Source of the DNA: Phycisphaerae bacterium
Lineage (GTDB): Bacteria > Chloroflexota > Anaerolineae > 4572-78 > J111
Length of the DNA: 64,000 nucleotides
NCBI GenBank assembly: GCA_028285035.1
Contig: JANQQF010000090.1
Span: 51,642-115,641, forward strand
Reading direction: 5' to 3'
Shown one piece after another: positions 17,388-27,156 of the stretch. Both the position numbers and the translations under genes were made by a program. How positions within the stretch are numbered: the stretch's first letter is position 1; each line of letters starts with the position of its first letter. The notes under the pieces are model-generated. The model made no database searches. It saw nothing but the letters and a program-made list of their open reading frames with translations, and had not been told where the DNA came from.

Positions 17388-19040
17388 ATCAGGTAAAGGG
17401 TCTGATGTTGTTGGGAGACAATATCGTAAAACATTATGCCTACCTCGCCTGGGCGAAACTTGCAAGATACCGGTCTCTAGCATCCCATCAGCCACCCGTT
17501 TGATATAAACGGTAGAGTGACGTTTGATGTAATTTGAGATTTCGGCGGCGGAAGGATGTCCTAGCTTTAGAACAAGTTTATAAATACGTTGCTCTAAATT
17601 AGCCTCCTCGGAAACACTCCGCTCATTGATCTGCTCATAGCTACGATGGAGCGACGCCCGCCACGTTTCGGCAATGGCCTGCCCTCTGGCCCAATGGCGA
17701 AGCCGGACAGTAGTATCTCCAGAAACCGAGGCCAACAAGACAGCGACGCGCATTGCCTTTTCGTGCAAGCGGCCATAGTAGGGACCAAAATCCTCATTGT
17801 TTTCCCTGGCTAGTCGCAACAGTGCCGAGTTGTAGTCATACATCGCGTCCACCACATCATCCACCGGATAGTAGGTGGTCTGTGGCAGCGCGTTGAGTTT
17901 CAGGGTAGTAGGTCCAGGAAGAAAACTACCTTTCTCTTCACTCACAGCACTGACAATGGGCGACCCCAGCCGTTTGTGCCACTGATGCAGCGGCTTGAGC
18001 AATTCCTCGGGCGCAATCCGCTCGCCCAAGGGAAAACGGGCATCCGAAATATCCTGACGAGGTGGGGTCACAAAGGCAAAACGGGCCAAAAAGCCATCTC
18101 CCCATATTTGTGCCCCTCGGCTGGCCACATTTCGTAAATCTGAGGGGGTCAGATTAGCCAGCATTGCTAAATAAGGACGTTTGACGACCTCTAAACCTCT
18201 GGATTGGGTCGCGTTTTCATAGAGGGGTGGACAATCATCAAACTCACGTAACAAGCTCCGAAAATCGGCCATATACCCGCTCGCTTGAGTCATTGCCGCA
18301 ATACCGTTACCAAATTCCTCAAAAAACCAACCCCGTTGTGCAGCAAAGCCAAATCGATTTCTGGCGCGTTCCTGTTGTAATTCATCCATCTCATCATAAT
18401 TTTTAGGAACTTCCCCAACCAAAAGTGAGACAAACGCTTGAGGTGTGGCTCGGGCTGGTGCCCGTAGCCAATCAAAGCCTGCCTGCTTGAGAAGGTCAAT
18501 TGCAATACGAGCAGCCCGTGACTTAGCGTAGAGGGTTGAGATACCAGAGAGCAAAATATACAAATTAGTGTAGTTAGGACCGCTCAGATGAAAAGCCACC
18601 CGCCGCGCTGCAACTGTAGACAAGACCCACAGCCCGCAGGCTTCATGATAACCATCATAACTACGGGGACTCCAATGGCGAGAAAATTCAATGTAATGGT
18701 TTAGCCAAGGACACGCCTCGGCGGCCAATTCTGAGTCAAGCTGGATGTGAGCGGGTAATTCAGGATAGCCATCGACTGCTATCTCTTCGGATGGGGGCAT
18801 ATCTATTTCTGTAGGAGGCATATAGCTAGCCAGTAAACGGGTCAACTCACCCCGATGAAAAATATCAAGGGATTGAAAGAGTTGGGGGCGCCACTCTACA
18901 GGTGCCTTAGCCAATTCGTGTACGGTATCGGCCCAATCGGCAAAATCTTTCCCCTCCAGCGTCACATCCTCACCAGCCAACAATCCCTGGATAGTTTCAT
19001 ACAACAGTTGTTCATTCATAATCTTGATCGGCATCATCAC
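17364..19040 (-). CDS. DUF3987 replication/mobile-element-associated protein
   Basis: 558 residues. The central part (about 105-400) resembles DUF3987, found in phage, plasmid and integrated-element proteins that often accompany primases or DnaB-like helicases. Recognisable stretches are FHLSGPNYTNLYILLSG with a P-loop-like position lacking the canonical GKT, then GWFFEEFGNG and YLAMLANLTPSDL. The C-terminal 80 residues look like a winged-helix (LVLKLGHPSAAEISNYIKRHS). A strong ribosome site (AGGAGG) precedes the start. It is probably a remnant or cargo of an integrated element; the surrounding repeats support that. Confidence 0.6.
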   Translation of the reverse strand: MMMPIKIMNEQLLYETIQGLLAGEDVTLEGKDFADWADTVHELAKAPVEWRPQLFQSLDIFHRGELTRLLASYMPPTEIDMPPSEEIAVDGYPELPAHIQLDSELAAEACPWLNHYIEFSRHWSPRSYDGYHEACGLWVLSTVAARRVAFHLSGPNYTNLYILLSGISTLYAKSRAARIAIDLLKQAGFDWLRAPARATPQAFVSLLVGEVPKNYDEMDELQQERARNRFGFAAQRGWFFEEFGNGIAAMTQASGYMADFRSLLREFDDCPPLYENATQSRGLEVVKRPYLAMLANLTPSDLRNVASRGAQIWGDGFLARFAFVTPPRQDISDARFPLGERIAPEELLKPLHQWHKRLGSPIVSAVSEEKGSFLPGPTTLKLNALPQTTYYPVDDVVDAMYDYNSALLRLARENNEDFGPYYGRLHEKAMRVAVLLASVSGDTTVRLRHWARGQAIAETWRASLHRSYEQINERSVSEEANLEQRIYKLVLKLGHPSAAEISNYIKRHSTVYIKRVADGMLETGILQVSPRRGRHNVLRYCLPTTSDPLPDNPRTLEP

Positions 19041-19399
19041 CTCCTGAAAATATTTTGATAAGCTATTTTGTTGGATTGGCTTTTGTTAAGACAAAAGAGA
19101 TGTGGCCGAAGCAGAAGAAAAAAAGTGGCAGAAAAAGAAGCGAAATTTGTCTTGGTCAAGGTCCTGGTAAAGCAAATGCCCAATATTTGAGAGAAATCAG
19201 CTTTCCCTCACTGGTCTCAGGTAATAATAATTTTAATATAAATTACACTATATTAAAATTATTATTTTACCAAGATAAATCAACCTTTAAAAAGAGTCAA
19301 ATAAGAGCCTTAAAAATTTTGAGAGGAGGCATCGTAATTGGGATGGAGATATGTTAAAATCGATAGGATTTGGATACTTTTGAACAAGGAGAACGAACA
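19041..19399. other. AT-rich intergenic region with long palindrome
   Basis: Divergent region upstream of the DUF3987 gene and of the RarA-C-like gene. A 100-codon frame at 19055-19357 lacks a ribosome site, is lysine-rich and crosses the palindrome, so I do not treat it as a gene. The main feature is the hairpin at 19220-19271. Confidence 0.5.
19220..19271. repeat. AT-rich near-perfect hairpin
   Basis: The left arm at 19220-19240 and right arm at 19249-19271 match over about 21 bases, with a two-base insertion in the right arm and an 8-base loop. The core is AATAATTTTAATATA against its reverse complement. It could be a terminator-like structure or the relic of a small transposable repeat. 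It lies about 130 bp before the next ATG. Confidence 0.6.
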
Positions 19400-20020
19400 A
19401 TGAGTGAATTTATGGACTATGATCCGTGGCGCAAGGTCATAACGAGAAATGGGCTTCAGGGCGATTTGGTCATCTCCGCCCTACAAAAATCGATCCGGCG
19501 GGGATTGACTGAGGAGGCGGTGACCTTTGCCTATGAGATGTACATCACCAGTCAGCCATTTGAAGAAAAATTGTGGCGCAGGCTGCAGGCCATCTCGGTG
19601 GAAGATGTGGGCTTTGGTGATTTAAGTGCACCAGTATTGATCAATACCCTCAATCAAATGCGACAAAACTTTCCCTATACGGACCCAGACCGCCCCATCT
19701 TCTTTGTCCATGCCATCCGATATTTATCCGCCGCAAAAAAAGACCGTACCAGTGACAACTTAAAAAATATCATCGTCACTGAGTTTGCTCATGGCCGAAA
19801 GCCCATCATCCCCGACTTCGCTATCGATATGCACACTGAACAGGGTCGAAATCTAGGTCGAGACTTTAAGCATTTTCTCGAAGAAGGCAGTCGGGTAGAA
19901 AATGAACTGCCCGTTGATGAAAATTACAAGGCTCGGCTATTGACCTTGCTCGACAAAATTGAGCAGGAAAATCTGCAGCCCATCGACAATACGTTTGCAT
20001 ACAATGTATGGCAGTCGTAG
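19400..20020 (+). CDS. Stand-alone RarA/MgsA C-terminal-like protein
   Basis: 206 residues from the ATG at 19400, which has an AAGGAG box; the frame is open upstream to 19370. The segment DLVISALQKSIRRGLTEEAV and the following LWRRLQAISVEDVGFGD match the C-terminal tetramerisation region of the replication-associated recombination ATPase RarA/MgsA (ALQKSIRRGD...EDIGLAD). The AAA+ ATPase part is absent. Stand-alone versions are known as hypothetical proteins and their role is unclear. It is adjacent to the DUF3987 element and may belong to it. Confidence 0.6.
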   Translation: MSEFMDYDPWRKVITRNGLQGDLVISALQKSIRRGLTEEAVTFAYEMYITSQPFEEKLWRRLQAISVEDVGFGDLSAPVLINTLNQMRQNFPYTDPDRPIFFVHAIRYLSAAKKDRTSDNLKNIIVTEFAHGRKPIIPDFAIDMHTEQGRNLGRDFKHFLEEGSRVENELPVDENYKARLLTLLDKIEQENLQPIDNTFAYNVWQS

Positions 20021-20029
20021 CCAACAGTG

Positions 20030-20848
20030 CTATCCTTTCACGCCTGCATTGACCAACCAGCCACCATCAACCACAATCGTCTCGCCCGTGATATAGTCTG
20101 AGGCATCAGAGGCCAAGAGAACCGTCGCTCCAGCCAAATCGGAAGGCGTACCTGGGCGACCTTGGGGAATGACCTCAACAGCACTGTCATAGAGGGCCGG
20201 GTCGGAAAAGACAGCATCGGTCATCGCGGTCCAATAGCGGCCAGGGGCAATAGCGTTGACGCAGATATTTTCGGGGCCGTACTCCACAGCCAAGGCCCGA
20301 GTGAGCTGCCGCATCCCCCCTTTGCTGATGGCATATAGCGCGATATTGGGCACAACCACCTCAAATGAGAGTGACCCCAGGTTGATAATCTTGCCTTTGC
20401 CTTGCTCACGCATCACCCGAGCAGCGGCTTGGCAGGCGAAGAAAACCGATTTGAGATTGATATTCATCAACTGATCCCAGTCCGCCTCGGTGAAGGTGTC
20501 GGCGGGTTGTCGAATGTTGATTCCTGCGGCATTGACTAAAATATCTAATCGACCAAAATGATCGACAGTTTTCGGGATCATTGCCTTGACCGCCGCTATA
20601 TCGCTCACATCAGTCGGCAGAACGAACGCTCGCTGACCTGTGGCTTCAACCAAGGCAGCCGCCTCCGCCAGTTGACTGACAGTTCGTGCAGCCAAAGCTA
20701 CATCTGCTCCGGCATGAGCCAAAGCCAAAGCCATCCCTAGTCCCAAACCACGGCTCCCACCAGTGACCAAAGCTACTCGCCCATCAAGACGAAGGCTTGG
20801 CATTTGAAATTCGTGATCGAGGGGGCGGCGGCGTGTAGAATTTGTCAT
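20030..20848 (-). CDS. Short-chain dehydrogenase/reductase (complete)
   Basis: 272 residues, a full classical SDR. It has the cofactor motif TGGSRGLG (29-36), the NAAG signature (106-109), and the catalytic triad Ser159, Tyr172 and Lys176 (YAISK). The C-terminus has the usual PEDL-like and GGW motifs. It would oxidise an alcohol or reduce a ketone with NAD(P)H; the gluconate 5-dehydrogenase-like subgroup is the best guess. The next gene upstream on the same strand is a zinc alcohol dehydrogenase, 177 bp away, so the two may act on one sugar alcohol or polyol. Confidence 0.85.
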   Translation of the reverse strand: MTNSTRRRPLDHEFQMPSLRLDGRVALVTGGSRGLGLGMALALAHAGADVALAARTVSQLAEAAALVEATGQRAFVLPTDVSDIAAVKAMIPKTVDHFGRLDILVNAAGINIRQPADTFTEADWDQLMNINLKSVFFACQAAARVMREQGKGKIINLGSLSFEVVVPNIALYAISKGGMRQLTRALAVEYGPENICVNAIAPGRYWTAMTDAVFSDPALYDSAVEVIPQGRPGTPSDLAGATVLLASDASDYITGETIVVDGGWLVNAGVKG

Positions 20849-21025
20849 TGTTATTGCTCCTAAAAGGTAGTGAATAGTGACGGGTGGCTAGTGATTAGAG
20901 AGGTTACAAGCGAATACAAGTCGTAAATACAAATGTGGAAGCGTTTCTCGGCACATTACTGCCCGAAACGACAAAACCCTAACATTTTGTGACCAACCAC
21001 TCATCACTAGCCTCTAGCCACTATT

Positions 21026-22042
21026 TTATGGTTTCAAAATCACCTTAATATCATCCAACTTTCCACTAGCTAATTCATCAAAAATTCGCGGGCCATCAGC
21101 TAAAGGAGCGTGTTGTTCTATGAGTTGGGTGGGGTTAATTAAACCACGATTGATAGTGTCAATCGCTTGACCAAACTCGACATTGAAGCCGTATGAGCCG
21201 GCAATAGTGACCTCACGGGTGACGACCTGCTGCATATTGAGTGTGACGTCAGGCTGGGAGTTGCCCAACCACGTGACGTGCCCCCCCATTCGCACCACTG
21301 CCAGTGACTGCTGGACTGTCGCAGTCAAGCCGACTGCCTCGATCACCGCGTCAGCTCCTCGGCCCTGAGTATGCTGGTGCACCACCTCAATGGGGTCCTC
21401 ATCAGCCACATTTACCACAACGTCAGCCCCGAGTTTCTGCGCCATTTCCAGCCGATGCGGATTAAGATCGCTGACAATAACTTGACCAGCCCCCTTCAGA
21501 CGTACGGCCAAGAGAGTAAGCAGGCCAATCGTGCCAGAGCCGATAATCACGACGGTCTCCATCAAATTAAATGGGGTTTGATTGACCGCGTGCATCGCGA
21601 TGGCTAGCGGTTCAACCATTGCCCCCTGGTCCCAGCTCATTTCAGAAGGTAAACGATAAAGCATCTGTTGAGGCACTTGCAACGCTTCGGCATAAGCCCC
21701 ATTGAGGTTCATCCCCAAACCGCTGCGATGTTCGCAGATGTTCCATAACCCAATCCGACAGTTACCACAGGTGCCGCAAGTGACCAGGGGCTGTACAGTC
21801 ACCCGATCACCAATTTCGTAATCGGAGACAGCTTCCCCCGTGGCCATCACTTTTCCACTAAATTCGTGCCCCATGACAATCGGTGGGGTTCGACGTCCTG
21901 TTGTGCCCATAAAACCGTGCACATCGGAGCCACAAATCCCAACAGACTCAACTGAAATCGTAACCTCATTTAAGCCCGGGAAGGGTTCATCAAGATCACG
22001 CAGCGGCATCTGCCAGGGTCCTTCGTAAACTAATGCTTTCAT
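21026..22042 (-). CDS. Zinc-dependent medium-chain alcohol dehydrogenase
   Basis: 338 residues of the MDR superfamily. Catalytic zinc ligands are Cys37 and His59-Glu60 (CGSDVH and GHEFSG). Structural zinc ligands are Cys89, Cys92, Cys95 and Cys103 (CGTCGNCRIGLWNIC). The Rossmann motif GSGTIGLLTL lies near residue 168. The pattern is closest to sorbitol/threonine 3-dehydrogenase-like enzymes. It acts in the cytoplasm with NAD(P). It may be co-transcribed with the downstream SDR. The exact substrate cannot be read from sequence. Confidence 0.88.
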   Translation of the reverse strand: MKALVYEGPWQMPLRDLDEPFPGLNEVTISVESVGICGSDVHGFMGTTGRRTPPIVMGHEFSGKVMATGEAVSDYEIGDRVTVQPLVTCGTCGNCRIGLWNICEHRSGLGMNLNGAYAEALQVPQQMLYRLPSEMSWDQGAMVEPLAIAMHAVNQTPFNLMETVVIIGSGTIGLLTLLAVRLKGAGQVIVSDLNPHRLEMAQKLGADVVVNVADEDPIEVVHQHTQGRGADAVIEAVGLTATVQQSLAVVRMGGHVTWLGNSQPDVTLNMQQVVTREVTIAGSYGFNVEFGQAIDTINRGLINPTQLIEQHAPLADGPRIFDELASGKLDDIKVILKP

Positions 22043-22073
22043 TTATGTACCTCATTTTGATTTGCCATTGATG

Positions 22074-22141
22074 ATTTACGATTTACGCAAACGTATACCT
22101 GATGTTGCCAAGTTGCAATTCAAAAATTCGAAATCGTAAAT
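22074..22141. repeat. ATTTACGATTT inverted repeat
   Basis: ATTTACGATTT (22074-22084) and its exact reverse complement AAATCGTAAAT (22131-22141) flank 46 bp between the alcohol dehydrogenase and channel genes. The same 11-mer recurs at 43915, 43929 and 62663, marking a dispersed repeat family. Confidence 0.65.
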
Positions 22142-22266
22142 GTATCAGGAATATAAGTCGAGGCACATTATCAGGGGGATACTGTACTCCGACAAATTTA
22201 GGATGGCGGAGAAGGGAAGATTATGTTAAAATAAAGCTATAATTTTGACGTAATTGTTATCGTTCT

Positions 22267-23397
22267 GTGAAATCATTATTTATCCGGTGGTATAAAAACT
22301 ATATCCGATACGTACAACGCCCTGTTCGTGCTTTTTTCCGAATGCCTGGCTCGAAAGGCTTTGGGGTGTTGCTGATTATTTTTGGCATTATTGTAGTTCT
22401 GTCTATTATCGATTTGCAGTTTAATTACATTAACCCTGAAGATCCAGATAAAGTACGAGGGCTAGATCTTGGAGCAGCGATTTATACTGTGTTTGCCCTG
22501 CTGGTATTTGAGACCCCGCTGCCTTTACCTGACGCTTGGATCACAAGACTGGTCTTTTTTGCCATCCCCATCTCAGGCATCTTCGTATTGGGGCAGGGAT
22601 TGGTTCGGCTGGGTAGCACCTTATTTGATAAAGAGGCGTGGAATAAAGCAATGGCATCAACTTATCACGATCATACGATTGTTTGCGGCTTAGGGCGTGT
22701 GGCCTCCCGAGTCGTTCGCTGGATTTTAGATTTGAACGAGGAAGTGATCGTCATCGAGAGCGATGAAGACAACCGTTTTATTGAGGAAGTGCGAGGCTGG
22801 GGCGTTCCGGTGGTGATTGCTGATGCAACTCGAGCTGATGTTTTGCGTGATGTGGGCATTGAGACGGCTGAGTCAATTGTACCTTGCACCAGCGACGACC
22901 TGCTCAACCTCTCAATCGCTCTTGAGGCCCGCAAAATTGTACCAGGATTGAAGGTTGTCTTGCGGATGGCCGATACCCAAATGGCCACCAATGTTCGGGA
23001 TGGGTTTGACATTCACACCGCCTTCAGCATTCCCGAAATCTCAGCCCCCCCCTTTGCTGCAGCCGCAACCCGCGCTCCGTTGGATCACGCCTTTTCGTTT
23101 GGGGTGGGCGAGTCCCGCAGCCTATTGACCATTACAAAATTCACCTTAGTCTCAGAGTCGATTTTAGTTGGTTATACAGTCAACCAGCTTGAAAATGAGT
23201 TTGATGTCGCCGTAATTGCCCATCGGACCAATGGCATCTTCAATTTACACCCCCGTGATGAAGTCACACTCTCTGCAGGAGATGGGTTCGTTGTATCTGC
23301 TTCAATTGAGTCTCTCAACAAAATTGCCTCCCTTACTCCTCCAACTCGTGAGATGGATCGATATAACGAGGGTCGTTGGCCTCTTAAAACGGCATAA
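22267..23397 (+). CDS. RCK-domain potassium channel (TrkA-N)
   Basis: 376 residues with a GTG start. Two or three hydrophobic helices (about 30-50, 68-85 and 92-118) precede a TrkA-N/RCK Rossmann domain (about 137-250, HTIVCGLGRVASRVVRWI, and IVIESDEDN for the ribose-binding acid). A TrkA-C-like domain (about 285-365) follows with FTLVSESILVGYTVNQL. The region between the helices does not show a classical TVGYGD filter; the nearest is LVFETPLPLP, so ion selectivity is uncertain. A hairpin follows the stop (23489-23523). Confidence 0.75.
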   Translation: MKSLFIRWYKNYIRYVQRPVRAFFRMPGSKGFGVLLIIFGIIVVLSIIDLQFNYINPEDPDKVRGLDLGAAIYTVFALLVFETPLPLPDAWITRLVFFAIPISGIFVLGQGLVRLGSTLFDKEAWNKAMASTYHDHTIVCGLGRVASRVVRWILDLNEEVIVIESDEDNRFIEEVRGWGVPVVIADATRADVLRDVGIETAESIVPCTSDDLLNLSIALEARKIVPGLKVVLRMADTQMATNVRDGFDIHTAFSIPEISAPPFAAAATRAPLDHAFSFGVGESRSLLTITKFTLVSESILVGYTVNQLENEFDVAVIAHRTNGIFNLHPRDEVTLSAGDGFVVSASIESLNKIASLTPPTREMDRYNEGRWPLKTA

Positions 23398-23488
23398 ATA
23401 CTAATCCCCTTTCCTCTCAAACGTGATTCAAACCTCCTTTTGATATACTGATTGATATATTAGAGTTTTCTAAAAAATTGTTTTCCCA

Positions 23489-23523
23489 TATCTAGTGGTT
23501 AAATTTCTTAACACCACTAGATA
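23489..23523 (+). terminator. Hairpin after the RCK channel gene
   Basis: TATCTAGTGGT (23489-23499) pairs perfectly with ACCACTAGATA (23513-23523) around a 13-base loop. No U-run directly follows, so a terminator is plausible but not proven. Confidence 0.4.
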
Positions 23524-23710
23524 CAGCTTAAAACTTCTTGTTTTTAGGTATTTTTAAGGTAAAAACAGTGTGATTTCCCGAAAAAATTGGGTCAACTGCT
23601 TGGCAATTTTCAAAAGCTTGCTAGAATATTATAGTACATGATACATTCAACGTGTACCGATTTACTAAAAGTATATCCCCTACACCACTCTCTCCATACC
23701 CCAGGACGTT

Positions 23711-23770
23711 CGGCTAAGCATCATTAGGCAGAGCGGCCACAACGGTGTGGCTGATCTTTGATGCTAATCC
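23711..23770 (+). ncRNA. Nested stem-loop, possible structured leader RNA
   Basis: The inner hairpin is perfect: GCCACA (23736-23741), loop ACGG, TGTGGC (23746-23751). The outer arm AGCATCA (23717-23723) pairs with TGATGCT (23759-23765), and GG/CC bases extend it past mismatches. The structure lies about 180-240 bp upstream of prkA. It fits no riboswitch or tRNA that I recognise. Confidence 0.35.
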
Positions 23771-23952
23771 ACTTATCGCTGGTCGACTCCAACCACGGGT
23801 TCATCTGCCGCGAAAATTAAATACATTGTGTAATCTTCAATAGGCTTAGGTCTAAAACAACTTTCGGTCTAAAACGGTTGGGCAGATTCTCTTAGCCCTA
23901 GATTGATACAGAGAAATCTCGCCCCTAGTAGAGAAATAAGGAGCAGAAGATT

Positions 23953-26046
23953 ATGGATGCCAAAGATGGCGCTTCTCTAATTACCTTAATTGGTGATATG
24001 CAAGATAAAGCGCAATTTCAGGAACTTAACTGGAGTGGCACATTTCAAGATTATTTAGACATTGTTACCAAAAATCCGAGGATCACGCGAAATGCCTTCC
24101 AACGAACCTACGACATGATTATGGAGTATGGAACGGAAGAATTTATCGATGCGAAGAAAAAGCTGATTCGCTACAAATTCTTTAGCGATGAGACTTTTGA
24201 TAGCAACGATTCAATTTTTGGCCTTGAAATCACATTGATGCGGCTGGTCAACTTTCTCAAAGCAGCTGCCCAAGGCTATGGCACGGAAAAACGGGTATTA
24301 CTCTTGCACGGCCCAGTTGGGTCATCAAAAAGCACAATTGTCCGTCGCTTAAAACGTGGGCTTGAACATTACAGCCGCACCGAGGCTGGTGCCTTATATA
24401 CTTTTGATTGGTATCTCGGTGATCTCCCCAATGATGGGAATCCCTCAGGTGACTTCTACAAAATGGGTGGGCAAGAGTTTGAGTGGGAGCCTTCCCCAAT
24501 GCACGAAGAGCCACTCCTACTTATCCCTATCGAAATGCGAGAACAATTCCTCGCTCAATTCAATCAAGATCGCTCTAGCACAGAACAAATAAGAATAAAA
24601 GGGGATTTGTGTCCGCCGAGTCGCTTCTACTACCGCGAGTTGATGCGGCGTTATGATGGCGATTGGACGCAGATGATCAAGCACGTCCGCGTGCGTCGTC
24701 TCATTTTTAGTGAGCAGGATCGCATTGGTATTGGGACCTTCCAGCCAAAAGATGAGAAAAATCAGGACTCGACCGAGCTGACAGGCGACATCAATTATCG
24801 AAAAATCGCTCAGTATGGCAGTGACAGTGACCCCAGAGCTTTCAATTTTGATGGCGAGTTTAACATCGCCAATCGTGGAATTATTGAATTTATCGAGATG
24901 CTCAAGCTGGATGTAGCCTTCCTCTACGACTTGTTGGGAGCCAGTCAAGAGCACAAAATCAAATCAAAAAAGTTCGCTCAAACTGATATCGATGAATTTA
25001 TCATCGGGCACACCAACGAGCCAGAGTATCGCCGTCTGGAAAACAATGAGTTTATGGAGGCACTAAAGGACCGAACGGTACGGATTGATGTGCCTTACAT
25101 CACCAAACTGAAAGATGAAGTTAGGATTTATGAGCGGGACTTCAATCGTAAGAATGTGCCGGTTCACATTGCTCCACATACCCTGCGAATGGCTGCCATG
25201 TGGGCGGTTTTGACTCGGATGGAGGAGCCTAAAAAGGCCAGCCTAACGCTATTACAAAAGCTAAAACTCTATGATGGACAAACTTTGCCCGGCTTTACTG
25301 AAGACAACATCAAAGAGTTGCGGAAAGGGGCGGTTCGAGAAGGTTTGGAAGGGATAAGCCCTCGTTATATTCAGGATAAAATTAGCAATACTCTCGTTAA
25401 TTATCAAGAGGACGGCTATATCAACCCCTTTATGGTGTTAAACGAGTTGGACTCGGGGCTGAAAAATCACCCCTTGATTCGCAATGATGATGAACGAAAA
25501 AATTATCGAGATCTTCTCTCGCTGGTCAAGGATGAGTACACCGAAATCGTAAAAAATGAAGTACAGCGGGCGATTAGTGCCGATGAAGAGGCCATCACCC
25601 GACTGTGCGCCAACTACATCGATCACGTCAAGGCCTACACCCAACGAGAACGCGTGGTCAATAAATTTACCGGCCAAGCTGAAGAGCCAGATGAACGGCT
25701 GATGCGCAGTATCGAGAAAAAGATCGATATTCCCGAAAGTCGGAAAGATGACTTCCGTCGGGAGATCATGAACTATATCGGGGCTTTGGCTATTGAAGGG
25801 AAAACCTTTGATTACAAAACCAACGCCCGCTTACACAAAGCTTTGGAGTTAAAGCTCTTTGAGGATCAGAAAGATAGTATCAAATTAACCTCACTGGTTA
25901 GTCAGGTTGTAGACAAGGATACTCAAGAAAAGATTGATGTGGTTAAAGCTCGCCTGATCAAAGATTTTGGCTACAACGAGCAAAGTGCAACCGATGTCCT
26001 CAACTATGTAGCCAGCATTTTCGCCCGCGGTGACGGGGAAGGTTAG
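23953..26046 (+). CDS. prkA: PrkA serine protein kinase / AAA+ ATPase
   Basis: 697 residues, the usual PrkA length. The N-terminal AAA+ domain has Walker [11 protein letters not shown] (119-128) and the DWYLG insert typical of the family; the C-terminal kinase-like region is complete. PrkA proteins take part in stationary-phase and stress responses, and Bacillus PrkA was reported to phosphorylate a protein and to influence sporulation. It is followed after 3 bp by yhbH and then by spoVR, the classical three-gene operon. There are no other sporulation genes in the window, so a general stress role is more likely than spore formation. Confidence 0.92.
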   Translation: MDAKDGASLITLIGDMQDKAQFQELNWSGTFQDYLDIVTKNPRITRNAFQRTYDMIMEYGTEEFIDAKKKLIRYKFFSDETFDSNDSIFGLEITLMRLVNFLKAAAQGYGTEKRVLLLHGPVGSSKSTIVRRLKRGLEHYSRTEAGALYTFDWYLGDLPNDGNPSGDFYKMGGQEFEWEPSPMHEEPLLLIPIEMREQFLAQFNQDRSSTEQIRIKGDLCPPSRFYYRELMRRYDGDWTQMIKHVRVRRLIFSEQDRIGIGTFQPKDEKNQDSTELTGDINYRKIAQYGSDSDPRAFNFDGEFNIANRGIIEFIEMLKLDVAFLYDLLGASQEHKIKSKKFAQTDIDEFIIGHTNEPEYRRLENNEFMEALKDRTVRIDVPYITKLKDEVRIYERDFNRKNVPVHIAPHTLRMAAMWAVLTRMEEPKKASLTLLQKLKLYDGQTLPGFTEDNIKELRKGAVREGLEGISPRYIQDKISNTLVNYQEDGYINPFMVLNELDSGLKNHPLIRNDDERKNYRDLLSLVKDEYTEIVKNEVQRAISADEEAITRLCANYIDHVKAYTQRERVVNKFTGQAEEPDERLMRSIEKKIDIPESRKDDFRREIMNYIGALAIEGKTFDYKTNARLHKALELKLFEDQKDSIKLTSLVSQVVDKDTQEKIDVVKARLIKDFGYNEQSATDVLNYVASIFARGDGEG

Positions 26047-26049
26047 GAG

Positions 26050-27153
26050 ATGCAAAAAATCCAACGTGATCTGAGCCGTTTTCGTCAAATTGTGCGGGGG
26101 CAGGTCAAGAAAAACTTACGGAAATATATGTCTCAGGGGGAGATGATTGGCCGACAAGGCAAGCGGTTAGTCAGCATCCCCCTGCCCCAAATCGACATTC
26201 CTCGGTTCCGGTACGGAGCACAGGACTCCGGTGGGGTAGGCCAAGGTGAGGGCAATGAGGGTGACCCCATCGGACAAGGTGATCCTCAGGAGGGATCAGG
26301 CCAAGCAGGTAGCGAACCCGGCAAGCACATCATTGAAGCCGAAATGACTATCGAGGAGCTGGCTGAAATTTTGGGCGAGGAATTGGAGTTGCCTCAAATT
26401 GAGCCAAAAGGCCAGAAAAACATCCTCAGTGAGAAAAGCAAGTACAGCAAAATCCGTCGAGTCGGCCCAGACAGCCTACGTCACTTCAAAAGAACGTACA
26501 AAGAAGCCTTACAACGCCAAATTATCACCGGCGAATACAATCCAAAAAATCCAACGATCATTCCTATCAAGGACGATATGCGTTATCGCTCTTGGACATT
26601 GGAACCACAACCCCAGAGTAATGCCATCATTATCTACATGATGGATGTATCGGGGTCCATGGGCAACGAGCAAAAAGAAGTGGTGCGGACCACCGCCTTC
26701 TGGATTGAAACGTGGTTACGCAGTCAATACAAGCAAATTGAGATTTGCTACATCGTCCATGATGCGGCAGCCAAGGAGGTTGATCAGGACACCTTCTATC
26801 GCCTCCGTGAAGGCGGCGGCACCCGCATCAGCAGTGCCTATGCCTTGTGCAATCACATTATCGACAGTCGTTACTCCCCGGAAGAATGGAATATCTACCC
26901 CTTCCACTTTAGTGACGGCGATAATTGGGGTGATGGTGACAATGATAGTTGTTTCAAATTGCTTGAAGATGAGATTCTTAAAAAAAGCAATTTGTTCTGT
27001 TATGGCCAAGTTCGCAGCCTCTATGGATCGGGTAACTTCGCCCACGATTTACGCCATCATTTTGGGGATAATGAGGATTTAGTGGTCAGCGAGATTCCTA
27101 ATCGTGATGGCATTTACTACACCATCAAAGATTTTCTGGGCAAGGGGAGATAA
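26050..27153 (+). CDS. yhbH: YhbH/YeaH family protein (DUF444)
   Basis: 367 residues. The N-terminus is basic and RNA-binding-like, and a glycine-rich low-complexity segment lies at about 58-90. The C-terminal half is a von Willebrand A-like domain with the MIDAS start DVSGSMG (199-205) and the threonine in [12 protein letters not shown]. It probably binds PrkA and SpoVR in one complex. It starts 3 bp after prkA and ends 3 bp before spoVR, consistent with translational coupling. Confidence 0.92.
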   Translation: MQKIQRDLSRFRQIVRGQVKKNLRKYMSQGEMIGRQGKRLVSIPLPQIDIPRFRYGAQDSGGVGQGEGNEGDPIGQGDPQEGSGQAGSEPGKHIIEAEMTIEELAEILGEELELPQIEPKGQKNILSEKSKYSKIRRVGPDSLRHFKRTYKEALQRQIITGEYNPKNPTIIPIKDDMRYRSWTLEPQPQSNAIIIYMMDVSGSMGNEQKEVVRTTAFWIETWLRSQYKQIEICYIVHDAAAKEVDQDTFYRLREGGGTRISSAYALCNHIIDSRYSPEEWNIYPFHFSDGDNWGDGDNDSCFKLLEDEILKKSNLFCYGQVRSLYGSGNFAHDLRHHFGDNEDLVVSEIPNRDGIYYTIKDFLGKGR

Positions 27154-27156
27154 CTG

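Larger units (their letters stand above)
23398..23952. other. Long leader region before prkA with two RNA-like structures
   Basis: 555 bp without a credible gene. It holds a perfect 11-bp hairpin at 23489-23523 close to the channel gene end, a nested stem-loop at 23711-23770, and a ribosome site AAGGAGC ahead of the prkA ATG. It could carry an untranslated leader that controls the prkA operon. Confidence 0.5.

Noticed and set aside
19055..19357. 100-codon plus-strand frame before the RarA-C-like gene
   Set aside because: No ribosome site, lysine-rich low complexity, and it crosses a palindrome; no recognised domain.
23711..23830. tRNA- or tmRNA-like sequence in the prkA leader (GGTTCATCT)
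   Set aside because: The supposed T-loop does not have the TTCRAAY form, there is no matching acceptor or anticodon arm, and no CCA end.
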